From Paulownia fortunei (taxonomy: Eukaryota > Streptophyta > Magnoliopsida > Lamiales > Paulowniaceae), in assembly GCA_019321725.1 (NCBI GenBank), contig CM033124.1:10478001-10542000 (forward strand): a DNA stretch of 64,000 nucleotides, read 5' to 3'. The translations under genes were made by a program, and so were the position numbers. Of this stretch, positions 12,646-25,262 are shown piece after piece; within the stretch, counting starts at the first letter, position 1, and each line of letters opens with the position of its first letter. The notes under the pieces were generated by a model. It ran no database searches. It was not told where the DNA came from and saw only the letters and a program-made list of their open reading frames with translations.

Positions 12646-13135
12646 TATAGGAGATGTTATACTCATATTATTCATCGTCAATTCATTTTTAAATTCATTC
12701 AATTCCTATCTAATTCCATTTATGCATTACAATCACCTTCTTAGAACATGAACCTCTAATCTTCACACATCAACAATATTGAGCTTAAAAGTACTCTTAG
12801 TTTCAATTCTTTGATACTGAAATTTACCTCTATCATTTGTATTACCCTCCATCAACAAAAAAAACCCTTATTAGAAAAAGTTGCATCTTTTTCTATCAAA
12901 ATTTAATAAATAATAACACTTATATTTCAAATTTATTACTCTTATTTTCTTTTAAAAAATTTCCAAACTCGATATTTTTTAAATTAAAATTTATTTATTT
13001 ATTTTCTCCCTCTTAATTAAGTAATACTTTAGCACCACTAACTTTCATCCATTATTTTTAAGAATAATATCTTAAAAATATACAAAAAAAAAATTGAACT
13101 CACGTTTAAATTTTTGTATCGAATAAAAAATAATC
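12646..13135. repeat. Dispersed repeat, unoccupied relative of the Copia insertion site
   Basis: It matches 22018-22401 and then, without interruption, 29604-29700. Shared stretches include ACCTCTAATCTTCA, CTTAGTTTCAATTCTTTGATA, CCCTCCATCAACAAAA, and TTTCATCCATTATTTTTAAG on the far side. In the second copy a 7.2-kb Copia element splits the repeat at GTTTC. The repeat is non-coding. It directly abuts the truncated Copia internal region that starts at 13137. Confidence 0.85.
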
Positions 13136-13136
13136 T

Positions 13137-15517
13137 AGACTAAAAGCGTTAGTGCCCAAGGAAACTACCACTATTTCATTATCTTTATTGACGATCCACC
13201 AAGGTATGTGTATGTGTATCTTATAAGATACAAGTGTAAAACCTTTGAAAAGTTCAAAGACTTTAGATATGAAGTGGAGAAACAAACTAGGCAAAGTATC
13301 AAGGTTTTTCGATCTGATCAAAGAGGTGAGTACTAAGGCTCAAAGTTTCTTGATTATCTAAAAGAGATTGGGATTATCTCATAGCAGGCTCCACCTGCCA
13401 CTCCAATGTTGAATAGGGTAGCCGATTATAGGAACCTAACTTTCTTGGACATGGTTCTTTCCAAGTTGAGTTTCATTGAAATTTTTCTTTCGTTATAGGG
13501 CTATGCTCTAAAATTAACTGCATTCTTACTACAAGGAGCGCCACTTAAGTCGATGTCCAAAATATTATGAGATATAATATGGAAAAACCCCTCGCAAAAT
13601 ACTTAAGGATATAAGGGGTGGTCTGCTTATATAAAGCAACTAGTATGAGATAGGTTGGATAAAAGATCCAGTTTATAAAGACTTGTGGAGTATCTAAAGA
13701 AATTCATTGGATATCATTTTTATGATCTCTTGGAACTAAATGTGTTAGTTTTGAGGTATGCTACATTCTTAAAGAATGAGTTTTAATGAGATAGAAAAGA
13801 CTAGATTATAGAGTTTAAAGAAATTCAAGAACCATAAACTCTCTCACACAAAGGCGAGAGCGCATGAGCGAATCACTAAATTCATAGTACACAATCTCTA
13901 AGAAGATCCAAAATGATCTTGAGGCCACCTATAGTGAAAGACCCTCTTGCTAGAGAGCAACAAAGATGATCTCCCTTAGGATACTGATCCATAGAGTTAA
14001 GAAGTAATGATTTATGGCATTAATTCAGGAAGATTGCGAAAGGCTATTAATGGACTCTAAGTACTCCAATAAGGCATTGACCTTGGTAGGCCCAATGATG
14101 CGAATGGTTCCCAATGGTTGCAATTAGGTCTACAAGCAGAAATTTAGAGTAAATAGAGAGGTATTGACCTATAGGGCATGACTGGTAGCAAAGGTTACAC
14201 TTAAATTACAATATTAACTATTGTTGAATCAATGCTAAAGTCCATTTGGATTTTACTGACCATATAATGTATTATGACTATGAGATATGGCGAGTGGATA
14301 TGATGATCGTCTTCCTCAATAAGGGTATGGAGAAGAAAATATATATGAAGCAGCCTAGGGCTTCATATCCATATGAGGCAAGCAAAATGTTTGGGAGTCT
14401 CATATGTCCATTTATGGACTCAAAATGGAACATTCAATTTGCTAAGGTAATCAAATAGTTTGATTCCCTCATGAAATATGGATGAACCAAGATGTACAAG
14501 AAAGTTAGTGGGTGCATGGTGAGATTATTATGTTTTATGTTAATGACATTCTACTCATAGAAATAATGTAGTAATGTTGCAGTCAACTGAGACTTGTCAA
14601 CTACTAAGTTCTCCATAAGGGATTTGGGGAAAGCATCCTAGGAATTGGGGATCTAAATCTATAAAAATCTAAAAGAATGCCTGGATTGACCAAAACCCAC
14701 ATGCATAAATTCTAAAAGAGCTTATCATGGTAGGATCCAAAATGGAGATTCCAGTCTATGACTATACATTTTCTTTTTTGAAGTTTTTGTCCTCAAAGAT
14801 TTCTAGAGAAAAGAGAAAGAATGACTCACATACTATATGTATTTGTTATAAGAATCATAATGTATGCAAATCTATGTACAAGATGTGATATCATAAATGC
14901 TCTAAATTATCTCAAATAGATATCAGTTTATTCCATGCGATAAGCATTATAAGCCATAGAGACGATCTTTAAGTATTTTTGAAGTACCAATGATATTTTC
15001 TTGAAATTTGGTTATAGAGAACTGAAGTTGAGATATTTCATTTAGTCTTTTAGTCCAAAATAGATAAATTAACGTATGTGTCTAGATTCATGTACATCCT
15101 AAAAAGTGAGGGTTAGCTGGAAAGAATCCAAGCTTGAAAAGACCGTGGATTCCAGCACCAAGGATAAATACATGGTTGTATGTGATGTTGCGAAAGAGTG
15201 TTTAGATGATGGACTTCATCCATAGGTTAGGAATAGTTTCATCCGTTGTGGATCTAGTACCTATCTACTATGATAACAACAGAGCTATTACAAAAGCAAG
15301 AAAGCCAAGATCTCATCAAAGATCCAAGCACATTATGAAGCGATACCACTTGATTCAAAAAATCACTAGTAGAGATGACTTATAGTGGAAAGAGTTGCAT
15401 CAGCAGAAAATATAGCAAATCTACTAATTAGACCCCTAGTGCAATGACTATACAAAGGACCACTTAATAAGATAGGCCTAAAATAATGGGTAATAGGCTC
15501 TAAGCCAAATAGGAGAT
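13137..15517 (+). pseudogene. Truncated Ty1/Copia gag-pol relic (integrase, reverse transcriptase, RNase H)
   Basis: Copia pol makes integrase and reverse transcriptase/RNase H for the element. Integrase core traces run from 13150 to about 13800 (KTFEKFKDFRYEVEKQTRQS, then SIKVFRSDQRGEY). Reverse-transcriptase traces are at 14210-14400 (MYYDYEIW and YMKQPRA, the usual YDYEIWQMDV region). RNase H is at 15250-15480 (YDNNRAITKARKPRSHQRSK). Gag, protease and the 5' LTR are missing, and the left edge is cut exactly at the repeat 12646-13135. Many stops and frameshifts make this non-functional. It runs straight into its 3' LTR. Confidence 0.85.
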
Positions 15518-17506
15518 TGTTAGATTAGTGCTCGACATGCCAATTATTGGCCATTTTCATACTTTTACTTTGAATAGTCTTATTCAAAATATATTAATAA
15601 AATTATAACTTCTTTGTCTTCAATGCATTTTTCCAATTAGATAAAATCTCTAGACCATAAATAGCTATGAGACATGCCCGCACATATAATAGCGGTCATG
15701 TAATATATCTCTATGATTTTAGTTTTAAATTTATTTTGAGTCAAATGTTCATTGAGATGGGGTATCGATAAGTACAATAGACTCGCGCACACAATGCATG
15801 CTCAAAAGAAGGATGTCTCACTCAATAGGCATTGGCGTGGTAATGCTAGTGCATGTGTGCAAGTGCTTGCTGGAGAACAAATACACCAAACTGACCTTCT
15901 AGAATTTCTCAATTGAAAATATTATTTATATGAAAATTTTCTAGTTATGATAGTGCATTAACTAGTCATTTAACTTGAGACACCATGGTAGCCTTGCGCA
16001 TGACATCATATGCTTTGATGTATTTCCCAAGTGCATAATAATTATAATGGATTTATATTGGGTGTATGATCTTTGTGCATGGAAATTAATAAGTGACCAA
16101 CAAATGATTCATTATCTATTTGGTAGAATAAGTAAATTTTGTATATTTTCATAGCCCTTGACCACAAAAATATTGGCCAAGGACAGGATAAAAATTAGAC
16201 GAGAGTTTTCTAATGATTCATCAAAGGGTCAAGGCGACTTCAAAGAGAATCATAGTTATTATATAGGAATTCGACTAATAATTCATGCTCTATATTTAAT
16301 TGGGAGATTAGTTTATGGAAGGATTGTGTTTGCATGGTACTCGTAATTGAAATAAATTTCTTACTAATTTAACTAAGACTAGGTAGTCATGATACATTAT
16401 TAAGTGTTTTTCATGACTTGTAAGGTTCTTGAAACTATGTAGTTAATTCCAAATAAATTAATTAATTGAATTAATACATTAAAATATTAATGTAGTCACT
16501 AAGTTGCAAAAGCTACAAGCCCACTACTAGTCACACAAATTGGGATGGTCCACTTCTAATCTAGAAAGTAATCTAAGGAGTTGGGTTAAGTTAACTAATG
16601 GAGGTTAATTAAGTAGAGCTAGAATTAATTTAAAGAGTTAAAATTAATTCATCTAATTAATGATTTGATTATTTAATTAGATTTAATAAAGATCTTGGGC
16701 TCATGGAGAGTGTATTAATTAATTGATTGGATCAATTAATTAAAATAAGGTGTAAAATAATTTAAGTGGTTAAATAAATTAATTCAATTAAATAATATTG
16801 AATTGAGCTTAATTTGATTAGGTAGTTTTCATAGAATTAATTAATTAATTAGATCAATTAATTAAATTGAGTTCTAAATAGACTAAATAAATTAATTAAG
16901 TCCAAGTCCAAGATTTATGTGCACGTAGGAGAGGCCCAATTATGAGTTTTGAAAAACAAGTCTAAGACTTCTAGTCTTAGATGTAAAAGAATGAAATAAG
17001 AATGGAAAGGGATAAGATAAGAAAGGAAATGATTTGAGACCTAATGGGATTAGGTATTAGAGATGAGCATATAAACTCTCCATCCCCCGTATGGTTGAAT
17101 TCTTGGTGCTTTCACAAGCAAGAATTCAACCCTTCTCACCCTCTTGTCTCTCTCTATTTTCTTCTCTTCAAGTACATTGTATTTTCATAAAAAAAAGTTT
17201 TGATAAGTGCATAGTATTACATATTTTATATCAATTCCTCTATGTCTTCCTTGCTTTATTTTTGTTAATATTATATTTTTATTAATATTTTGTGTGATAG
17301 GTTTGAGAATCAAAAGTTTGAAAATGAGCCAATTGGTTGAGAATGAATTCAAAAACTTAGACATAGGTTCTTGTAATTAAATATTTGGTATTGTTGATCA
17401 ATTTTTCAATTGAAGTTGTTTAGGTTTTTTCATACTTAATATCTTGATGGGTATTTTCTTGTTATATTTGGGTGCGCAACCAAATTGAGTTTGAAAATTT
17501 CCTACA
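15518..17506 (+). mobile_element. 3' LTR of the truncated plus-strand Copia element (about 2 kb)
   Basis: The RNase H relic ends in a Copia-like C-terminus. A purine-rich AGGAGA and the LTR-like start TGTTAGATTAGTGC follow. The sequence up to CCTACA at 17506 is non-coding, contains several AATTAATTAA clusters at 16440-16890, and has a leader-like pyrimidine-rich stretch at 17080-17170. The right end is inferred from the TG...CA rule only, because the 5' LTR is absent. Confidence 0.55.
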
Positions 17507-19084
17507 ACTAGATTATAAATTTTGGATCTGTAATCGTCTTATATTTCTAATCGTGTGTAATAAATTATGATTAATGATTATGATATATTTTTATTAATTG
17601 TAATAAAAAATATAACATAAATTGAATGAACCGAGCTTGTGTGGTTATTACTTAGATCAATCTATCTTTTTTTTATTTTAATGCATCTATTAAATTAATT
17701 CTAAAAAGCTTGTTCTAGGTTGTTTGATGGGTACAAAATTAGGTAAAGAGCTTGTTCTACCTAATGAGCAATTAAGAAAAAATTAGAGTAGTAGAACTTA
17801 TTATTACATACGATTGATAATTTCATTAGCAAGTTATTGACATCAAATTACAATCCATTTTTTAGTAGCGACAAAGGAAGCCTCAACCTACTTTTAACCA
17901 CTTGTTGCTTGTTGTTTTGATTTTCATTGTTTTGCATTTTAATTAGTTTTAATTTATGTGACTTAGTTAATCAACTCAATCCCTCCCAACCGTTTGTTAT
18001 TTATTTCTAGAGATTTGTTGAGTCTTAACTTTAGATTAGTAATTTTAAAGTCAAATTTCTTAGTTAATGAGTTGATAGTAAATCAGTTAGCTTTGATCCT
18101 CTTGGGATCAACTCTTGCTCGCTCTATACTCATTAAAAATTTATTAAAGAGTAAGGTGTAAATTTGGTTGACCTATAATAATTGACCCAGATTCCATCCC
18201 TTTTTTAGTCAATTTAATTCTTCTAATCATTTATTGATTTAATAATTAATATTGTACTCCCAAACTACATTAGAAATAAAGGTTTTCAATTTTCTAATAA
18301 GAACTGTTAATCCGTAGACTTGTCTGAGGTGTGGATACCATTAGAAGGACGACACTTGGAGTCTTTGGCTCATCAATTTCTGATTCGGGGTTAAAGATTC
18401 GAATCCATTTTTGGAATTTCTACAAAGAGTTCATGAGGATGATATCTCATTGAGTTATTTCACACCCAACATTTGTCGGAGTGCTCGTAAAATTATAATT
18501 CACGAAACTCTTACTTTAATTGTTAAGCAAGCAATCAGAAATGAAAAATCGAATAATTACAATGAATCTGGGATATGCTTTTACATGTTTTAATTAGTTT
18601 ATGAATGTTTTATTTCAATTATTAAAAAATTTAAATTTTCGTTACATGTGTTATCCATGATCATGTGAATGCAACAAAGGAGACTCGACTGCTGACATCT
18701 TCTCTAACTTCTCTTCCTGATCCTTCCTGCCTTAGATCAGTACTCTTGGGAGCTGGGGTTGAGTTCTGACTTCAGTGAGAGGACTGAGGGGGCTCACTTC
18801 TATGCTGCACTTTAACAAATTGGGCAACAATTCTCACTAAAGCATCTTCAATTAAGCTTTATAGAGCTTTGTATGTGATTTATAGTACAGCAACGCCATG
18901 GGGCGCTTAATCAAATGAGGTTGTTGGTCATGTTGATGAGGCAACTCCATAGTTTTTGGTCCACTCCGTTATTATTATGCCTTTCCACGTGAAGAGCATC
19001 TTGTGTGCTAACTTCTCATGCACTAAACCTCGTCTGCATCCTCAATATCAAAGCAGGGTTCTCATAAATGATGTAGTATCTCTT
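17507..19084. other. Non-coding sequence resembling LTR-retrotransposon leader or LTR debris
   Basis: Around 17690-18200, stretches such as TTGATCCTCTTGGGATCAACTC look like the 5' leader or LTR of plant Gypsy elements. No coding domain is readable. 18650-19080 is somewhat richer in GC and has part-open minus-strand frames without a recognised domain. Confidence 0.3.
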
Positions 19085-19456
19085 TAAATGAGACTCCTCT
19101 AAACAACTGACCAATAATGGAATCCTGTCTGCAATACGAATAAATGGTAAGCGGCACCAGATTCTTTCTAGCAATAACCCTCTGATAATCAAGTAAGAAC
19201 GATAGCTTAGGAATGCTAAAATTGAACTAAAAGCTGTAAGATTACAAAAAAAAATCATCATACCTAGAAATTAGAAGATTGGGGGTATTTATAGGTTTTC
19301 AAATGAGAGTTGTGTTCTAATATGGTAGGATAAATATATTGATAAGCCTTAGATTTTGACTTAGGGGACTAGGCCTATTTAATCAATAAGACTTAGATAA
19401 TTATATACTATTGGGCATAGCTAATTATTGAGCCTAAGCAAGTATTTGGCCCATCA
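19085..19456 (-). repeat. LTR-like dispersed repeat, copy 2, with an adjacent polypurine tract
   Basis: It is homologous to 11800-12117. Read on the minus strand it begins TGATGGGCC, immediately preceded by the purine run AGAAAAGGAAAAGAGAAAG (plus-strand positions 19457-19475). That is the layout of a polypurine tract next to a 3' LTR. CCTATAAATACCCCC on the minus strand is a good TATA box. The element interior would lie to the right of 19457, but no coding domain is readable there. Confidence 0.5.
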
Positions 19457-19475
19457 CTTTCTCTTTTCCTTTTCT

Positions 19476-20455
19476 AAACCAAACAAAACTTAGTCTCACT
19501 ATAAGGGACTCTCCAACCCCGAATCTACTAAAAATACTTCTATTGTGATAAAGGTAATGGCAAAGCCTAAAAATCTATCATACATATGGATGTTTGCATC
19601 AAACATGCTAGATCTTAACCGTCATATACTCATAAACCTCAAATTTATTGCTAGACATCGGTCTATTTATGTGATCCTAATCGAGATAATATCACTATAT
19701 TATTTATGAGATTAAGTAGATTTCGATCTTGATCTCCTAGATATGAGAGAAAATATACCTAAAACCATAATGTTGTTAGACTTATTATGGTGAACCCCAA
19801 TTAAAACCCCAAATATTTAAGTTATATATGGGTTCAAAGAGATCGCTTAGAGCTTGAGCCAATAAATAAGTGTAATAAATGCATACCTTTTAAGTTGTGA
19901 TTGGAGAGTAGTTATGATATGAGGATTATATATCAGATCATGTATGGAGTAATATGTCTCAATCCTATGCGTAGTAGCAATAGATATCGACGGACAATAA
20001 TTCAGGCTGATCGAGACTGGGTTAAGTAAAACTTGTATAAAAAGACATAGTTTAGACAATACTTTTTAGTCATAAATGTTATTTCTATTGTTTTGAACTT
20101 TTTAATTAAATTTCTCTCATCAATATGTTTGTAAACGACCTTGGAGATCTATTATATAGGTTCAAGCCAAGATTATCTTTATAGAGCTTAGATTTAACCT
20201 TCGGTGTTGTAAATCCTTATGGCATTATTTGTATGTAGGAATGGAATTGAATGGAATGAAAATTTTTAAGTCTATTTTCAAACACATGCTTGGTATACCT
20301 TAGTGTTACAAATCCTTAATCTCAATAAAATGGGATTAATCACTCCCTCTTTCCCCCATGGGTTTAACCACCATTTTCAATCAGTAAGGAATAAGTCTAT
20401 GTTTATTTTTTACAAAATTATCCTCCTAAACTTAACAAAAGTCCTTGATAAAGCT
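19476..20455. other. Non-coding transposon debris
   Basis: No recognisable coding domain. Around 20223-20310, GGAATGGAATTGAATGGAATG resembles the ends of plant MITEs, but no partner end was fixed. Confidence 0.3.
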
Positions 20456-20935
20456 TAGGGTTGACAACGAGTCGGTCTAGAGCGGGTTTGCCAAAATCTG
20501 GTATCTAACCCATCATAATTTTTATGAACCCAATCCCACATTTGAACCCTCTTGAACTTGTTCAAACTGAAGATCTAGTAGGTTGGACCTGTTAGACCTG
20601 CTAGACTTATTTTATAATTTTAAAAATATTAAAAATATATATTTAAAAATAATATCACCCTAACTTTCTAGCTATGAAATGATGTTATTAACAAATAACT
20701 AACAATATACAAATTTATATATACATGTTTTAATTTTGGAAAATTAAAAATTTCAAACTTATTTGTTACTTTTACATATTTAACTATTTATATGTAATAT
20801 TTTAACGAACTGAGTTCAAATCTAAAAATTAAAACTCAAGACCCACCATAAGACCTATTTATGGTTTTAAAACCCACCCCAAGCGAGGTGGGTTTAGGGT
20901 GGGGTTGGTTTTACTGAAACTAATCTCCATCCCTA
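20456..20935. mobile_element. hAT-like MITE, 480 bp
   Basis: The left terminus is TAGGGTTGACAACGAG and the right terminus ends ATCTCCATCCCTA, an imperfect inverted pair of the TAGGGATGG type. The flanking 8-mers ATAAAGCT and ATAAAATT match at 6 of 8 positions, which is compatible with an old hAT target duplication. The body is non-coding and related to the element at 9026-9608. Confidence 0.6.
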
Positions 20936-22017
20936 ATAAAATTAAATTTGGTGGGTCCACTTTTTACTCAACCCATCTCCATCCCTAATGAATAGAGATG
21001 GCAATGAGATGAGTCTAGTTAAATTCAGGACCCACCCCACCAAGAAAAAAAAAAGACACAGGACCCACCCAAGACCCAGTGCCAACTCAAAGAATGAAAA
21101 CCTATCAAATTGAGTGTTTATGCAAAGTAAACTTCTTCAGAGGCATAACTAAAAATATGGAGCATGTATCCTTAAGGAATGAAGACTTGTCAAATTGAGT
21201 GCTATTTCTTTATTAATTGAGATATACACATAACAAATGCTAGCAAACTAAGTAATCATAAGGAAAAAAAAAATTTTTGGAACCAAGGGACTAGCATACT
21301 AACCATATATCATCTGGTCTTATAGGCTCCTACTTGAGGAACGCTTTTAAACATTCATATAAAGAGAGAGATTCTTGTGGTCTTTTCATGTAGAATCCAA
21401 ATTTGAAAACTTCTGAAAACAAGCTAAGAGGTTGTACTTCGATTAATTGTGGTAGATATTCGCTGGTGTGGAGGCGGCGGATGGTGAATGGAAGAGAATA
21501 AAAGAAAACCTCTAGCGCATGTTGCCCTCATTTCAGTCAAATGACTCAAAGTATCAAACCCGAAGCTAAATTGGTAATGATATAAGAAATTACTCTTCAT
21601 CTCTCACTTTTTGTTTTCATCTTCATCTTGTGCCTTTTATTTTATCAAATATCTAAAATTTTAGGCTATAAAAAGGAGGATGAACAATAATTTTATTTGT
21701 TGGATTTTTATTGTTTTATAAAAAAATGTTTATACCAATATGAGATTTTATCTGCATGTGTATATGTATACATTATATATATATGTATGTATATACATTT
21801 AACACTGATTGAAACCATAACAGATTCATTTATACATACCATATTGAATAATAATTTTATTTTTAAAAAAAAATTATTAAAGGATAATTTAGTCATTAAA
21901 TATAATGTTATTCAATTCCTACAATTTATTTTTAATTACAAATCATTAAATTGAAATCAAGTCAGAAATGACAATTTCATTTCTTTCATATTATTTGCAT
22001 ATATACCAAACATAAAA
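20936..22017. other. MITE fragments and AT-rich spacer
   Basis: At about 20965-21060 another end of the same type (CTCCATCCCTA) is followed by GAGATGGCAATGAG, so two TAGGGATGG-type ends lie head to head. 21700-21960 is AT-rich with overlapping chance ORFs on both strands. Confidence 0.4.
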
Positions 22018-22401
22018 AATATTATATTCATATCATTCATTCTCATCATCACTTCATTCCTACATTATTCCATCCTTTTCTAATTTACAATCACCTCCAT
22101 AAAACATTAACCTCTAATCTTCATGCATCATCATTATTGATTAAAAAACACTCTTAGTTTCAATTCTTTGATACTCAAATTTACCTCAACCAATTGCATT
22201 GCCCTCCATCAACAAAACAACCCTTATTAAAAAAAGTTGCATCTTTCTATCAAAATTCAATAAATAATAACTCATATATTTTAAATTTAATATTCTTATT
22301 TTATTTTTTTTAAATCCCAAACTAAGATGATATTTTCTAAATTAATTTTTTTTTCAAAACTATCCTCTCAATTAAGTAACACTTTAGTACCACTAAGTTT
22401 C
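22018..22401. repeat. Left half of the repeat split by the Copia insertion
   Basis: It matches 12646 to about 13045. It ends with GTTTC (22397-22401), which is repeated at 29604-29608 immediately after the Copia element. Confidence 0.85.
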
Positions 22402-23339
22402 TGTTGGGAATTTGGTAGGTATAATATCGAAATGGCTAAAATATTTCTAACAAAATTTCACCTATAGTCGAGGCAAGAGTTTAACTTTTTTTCTTTAAGA
22501 TAAAATTACCTCGCACTTAGTGCTTACGGAATATGGCAATCATCTCCCAAGATACAACGACTAACTTCTAATGCTAATAGCACTACAAATCACAAGAACT
22601 TTCGAACTATAAAGTATTTTGGAATTCTCTTATGAACTTGAGAGAAAGATAAAAATAGATTGAATGAATGAATAAAAAATGATGAAATTTGGGGGTCTGT
22701 TTATAGTTTTTGAAGAGTTGTGGTGTCAATTCATGAGTAGGTGCAATTTTTAGTTCAGATCAATCTGAGTCGTACGATTGCATTCTTCTATGAAGGTCCA
22801 CACCTTTACAGTGAACCCTTTTGCCAAGGATCAATCTCAACCATTCGATCGCAACTCTCTGTGAAGGTTCACACCCCTTACAATGAGCTCTTGTCAACCA
22901 TCAATCTCAACTGTCTGATCAAAACCCTATGTAAAAGTCCACACCGCTTCCAGTGAATTCTTGCCAATCGAACGGACATGTCAGTGATTTGGTCTGCTCA
23001 CAGCTTTTGGACACGCCTTGTTAGCAGTTGTGTGTCCGATCATGCCCATTTAGCTTCTAACCATATATTATCATGCCACGTATACGCTAATCAGATGCAT
23101 CTGCCACACCAGCTCACACTAGCCACGTCATTGAGCCACATCGAGCCACCTTGGTTCAATTTCTGAAAAATTTAAGGCCCCTTAACTCCTTGTAATGATG
23201 CGTACGTGCTAAGTGCAAAGTGCGTCTCTAAAGTGCCCAATGCGACCTTTGCGATGTGCGCGCACATGCGCATGCAGGTCCATTTTATTTATTGGTCAAA
23301 ATTGGGTCAAACCCAAGTTTTTCAAATCAATTTCTAACA
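22402..23339 (-). repeat. Copia LTR (3' LTR of the minus-strand element), 938 bp
   Basis: It begins TGTTGGGAATTTGGTAGG and ends TTTCTAACA on the plus strand, so it has TG...CA ends in both senses. It shares its body with 28569-29603 but has about 200 bases near 23000-23200 that are absent or different there. It contains a 70-bp tandem repeat (22758-22970). Confidence 0.9.
22758..22970. repeat. 70-bp tandem repeat inside the Copia LTR, about 3 units
   Basis: Units start near 22758, 22829 and 22899. Each has the pattern GATCAATCTCAACC, a CGATCGCAA-like word, AAGGTCCACACC and CAGTGAGC. The same array is present in the other LTR. Confidence 0.85.
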
Positions 23340-23877
23340 ATCCCCCACATGAATGAAAGTAATACATATGCAGACACTAAAAAGAGTCCATGCGAGAAGT
23401 TATTGCATTGGGCGAGGAAACTTGTGGCTTTAAATCTTCCTTAGTAGAATACTATCAAATTTACTAGGTTGCTCAGTGACACGATGTCTTGAACTATTCA
23501 GCTGTTTGTGTAAACCAAGACAATAGTATTCACACAATAACTTTTCTAATATTTTTAGTTCTCACAGTTATGTTCGTTTTAGCCCTGGACAACATCTTGG
23601 ATTCATAAATATTTTGTTGAAGCGGTCCTGCTTCACACTTATATAGGTGACCTCCTATTCAAAGTATCCTACCATACTCTATTTTACAGTATAGGAATCA
23701 TTAAAAGTATATAACTTAATCTCACGACATGCACCAGGTAGCATTTTAACTATTATAGGAATGGGAAGGAAATTGCTCCCAAGTGCTTTATTTGAATATT
23801 CATAACTTAGTTGTCCCATTGAACCAAGATCTTGGGATCTTCAATCAACAAGGTTGGGTTACTGCTATAAAAATTCT

Positions 23878-25262
23878 TTACTTTGTAGGTTTTAGACCCA
23901 TTCTCCTTGATAAGCAGTAAACTTGATCTCTACCTAAACCTTTAATTAACGGATTTTCCTTTGATTTCACGTAATCAATGGAAATAACTCCATTTGAGAT
24001 CAACTGCCTTACGGTATTATGTCGAGACTTACCATTGTACATACTACTTTGTGCCTTTCCAATAGCTGACTGGCTATCACAATGTATCATAATTGTGGGC
24101 ACTAGCTTAAGCCAACAAGGAATATCCTCTAAAAAATTACAAAGTCATTCTGCTTCTTCTCCAACTTTGTCTAAAGCTATAAACTCTGATTCCATCGTGG
24201 ATCAAGCTATTCAATTTTGTTTAGAGGATTTTCATAACACAGCTCCACTACCAATGGTAAAAACATAACCACTGGTAGACTTTAAGTCTTTTGTGTCTAA
24301 TATCCAATTTGTATCATTGTATCCTTCTAGTACAGCAGGATATCTAGTATAATGTAATCCATAATTTTAGGTGAATCCTAAGTATTTAAGAACCTTTATT
24401 AATGTCTTTCAAAGGTCATTGCCTAGATTACTTGTAAATCTACTCAACTTGTTGACTGAGTAAGTAATATCCGGACATGTGCAGTTCATAATATACATCA
24501 AATTATCAATTATCCGATAATATTCTAACTGTGATATGGGTTCACCATGGTTTTTAGCTAAATGCAAACTTAAGTCTATTGGTGTTTTTACTGAGGAAAT
24601 ATCATACGCATTAAACTTTCTAAGTACTGTGTCAACATAATGAGACTGCAATAGAACAAGTCCCTCAGATGTTTTATTAATCTTAATTCCCAATATTACA
24701 TCTGCTAATCCCATATCTTTCATATCAATATGTTTATTTAACATTTTTTTAGTATTCATGATTATATCATGACTACTACCTATAATTAACATGTCGTCTA
24801 TACATAGACAGACAATGATATAAGCGTCTTGTGTGCCTTTTATATAGACACATTTATCACATTCGTTAATTTTCAAGCCATTTGACATCATTGTTTTGTC
24901 AAATTTCTCATGCCATTATTTTGGCGCTTGTTTAAGTCCATATAGTGACTTAATTAATCTGTATACCTTTTTCTCTTGACCAAGAGCAACAAACCCTTCG
25001 GGTTGTTCTATGTAAATTTCTTCTTCTAATTCACCATTTAGAAAGGCCGTTTTCACATCCATTTGTTGTATCTCAAGGTTATGCAATATTACAATTGTAA
25101 TAAGCACTCTAATAGATGTGATCCTTATTACTAGTAAATATGTGTAAAAGAAGTCAAGACCTTCTTTTTGTTCGAACCCTTAGCTACTAATCTAGCCTTG
25201 TACTTATCAATAGATCCATCAGCTTTGTATTTTATTTTAATGATCCATTTACATCCTAAAGG
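23878..25262 (-). pseudogene. Copia reverse transcriptase and RNase H relic
   Basis: It synthesises and processes element cDNA in active relatives. On the minus strand I read [20 protein letters not shown] then RLVAKG (about 25260-25170), QQMDVKTAFLNGELEEEIY (around 25060), RLIKSLYGLKQAPK, then CLCIDDMLIIGS at about 24805. The last motif holds the two catalytic aspartates in the form C-I-D-D, where most Copia elements have Y-V-D-D. RNase H follows (IHCDSQSAIGKAQSSMYNGK at about 24090) and ends at a stop near 23878. Stops and frameshifts separate the pieces. The N-terminus is split from the integrase by the 25263-26055 insertion. Confidence 0.85.

Noticed and set aside
11800..19456. The two LTR-like copies as the 5' and 3' LTRs of one element enclosing 12.1-19.1 kb
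   Set aside because: The polypurine tract beside the right copy marks it as a 3' LTR with its interior to the right, and the enclosed Copia runs in the opposite direction.
21697..21954. Overlapping 85- and 62-codon ORFs on opposite strands
   Set aside because: AT-rich low-complexity translations without conserved features.
23978..24268. 96-codon plus-strand ORF
   Set aside because: Antisense of the Copia RNase H region.
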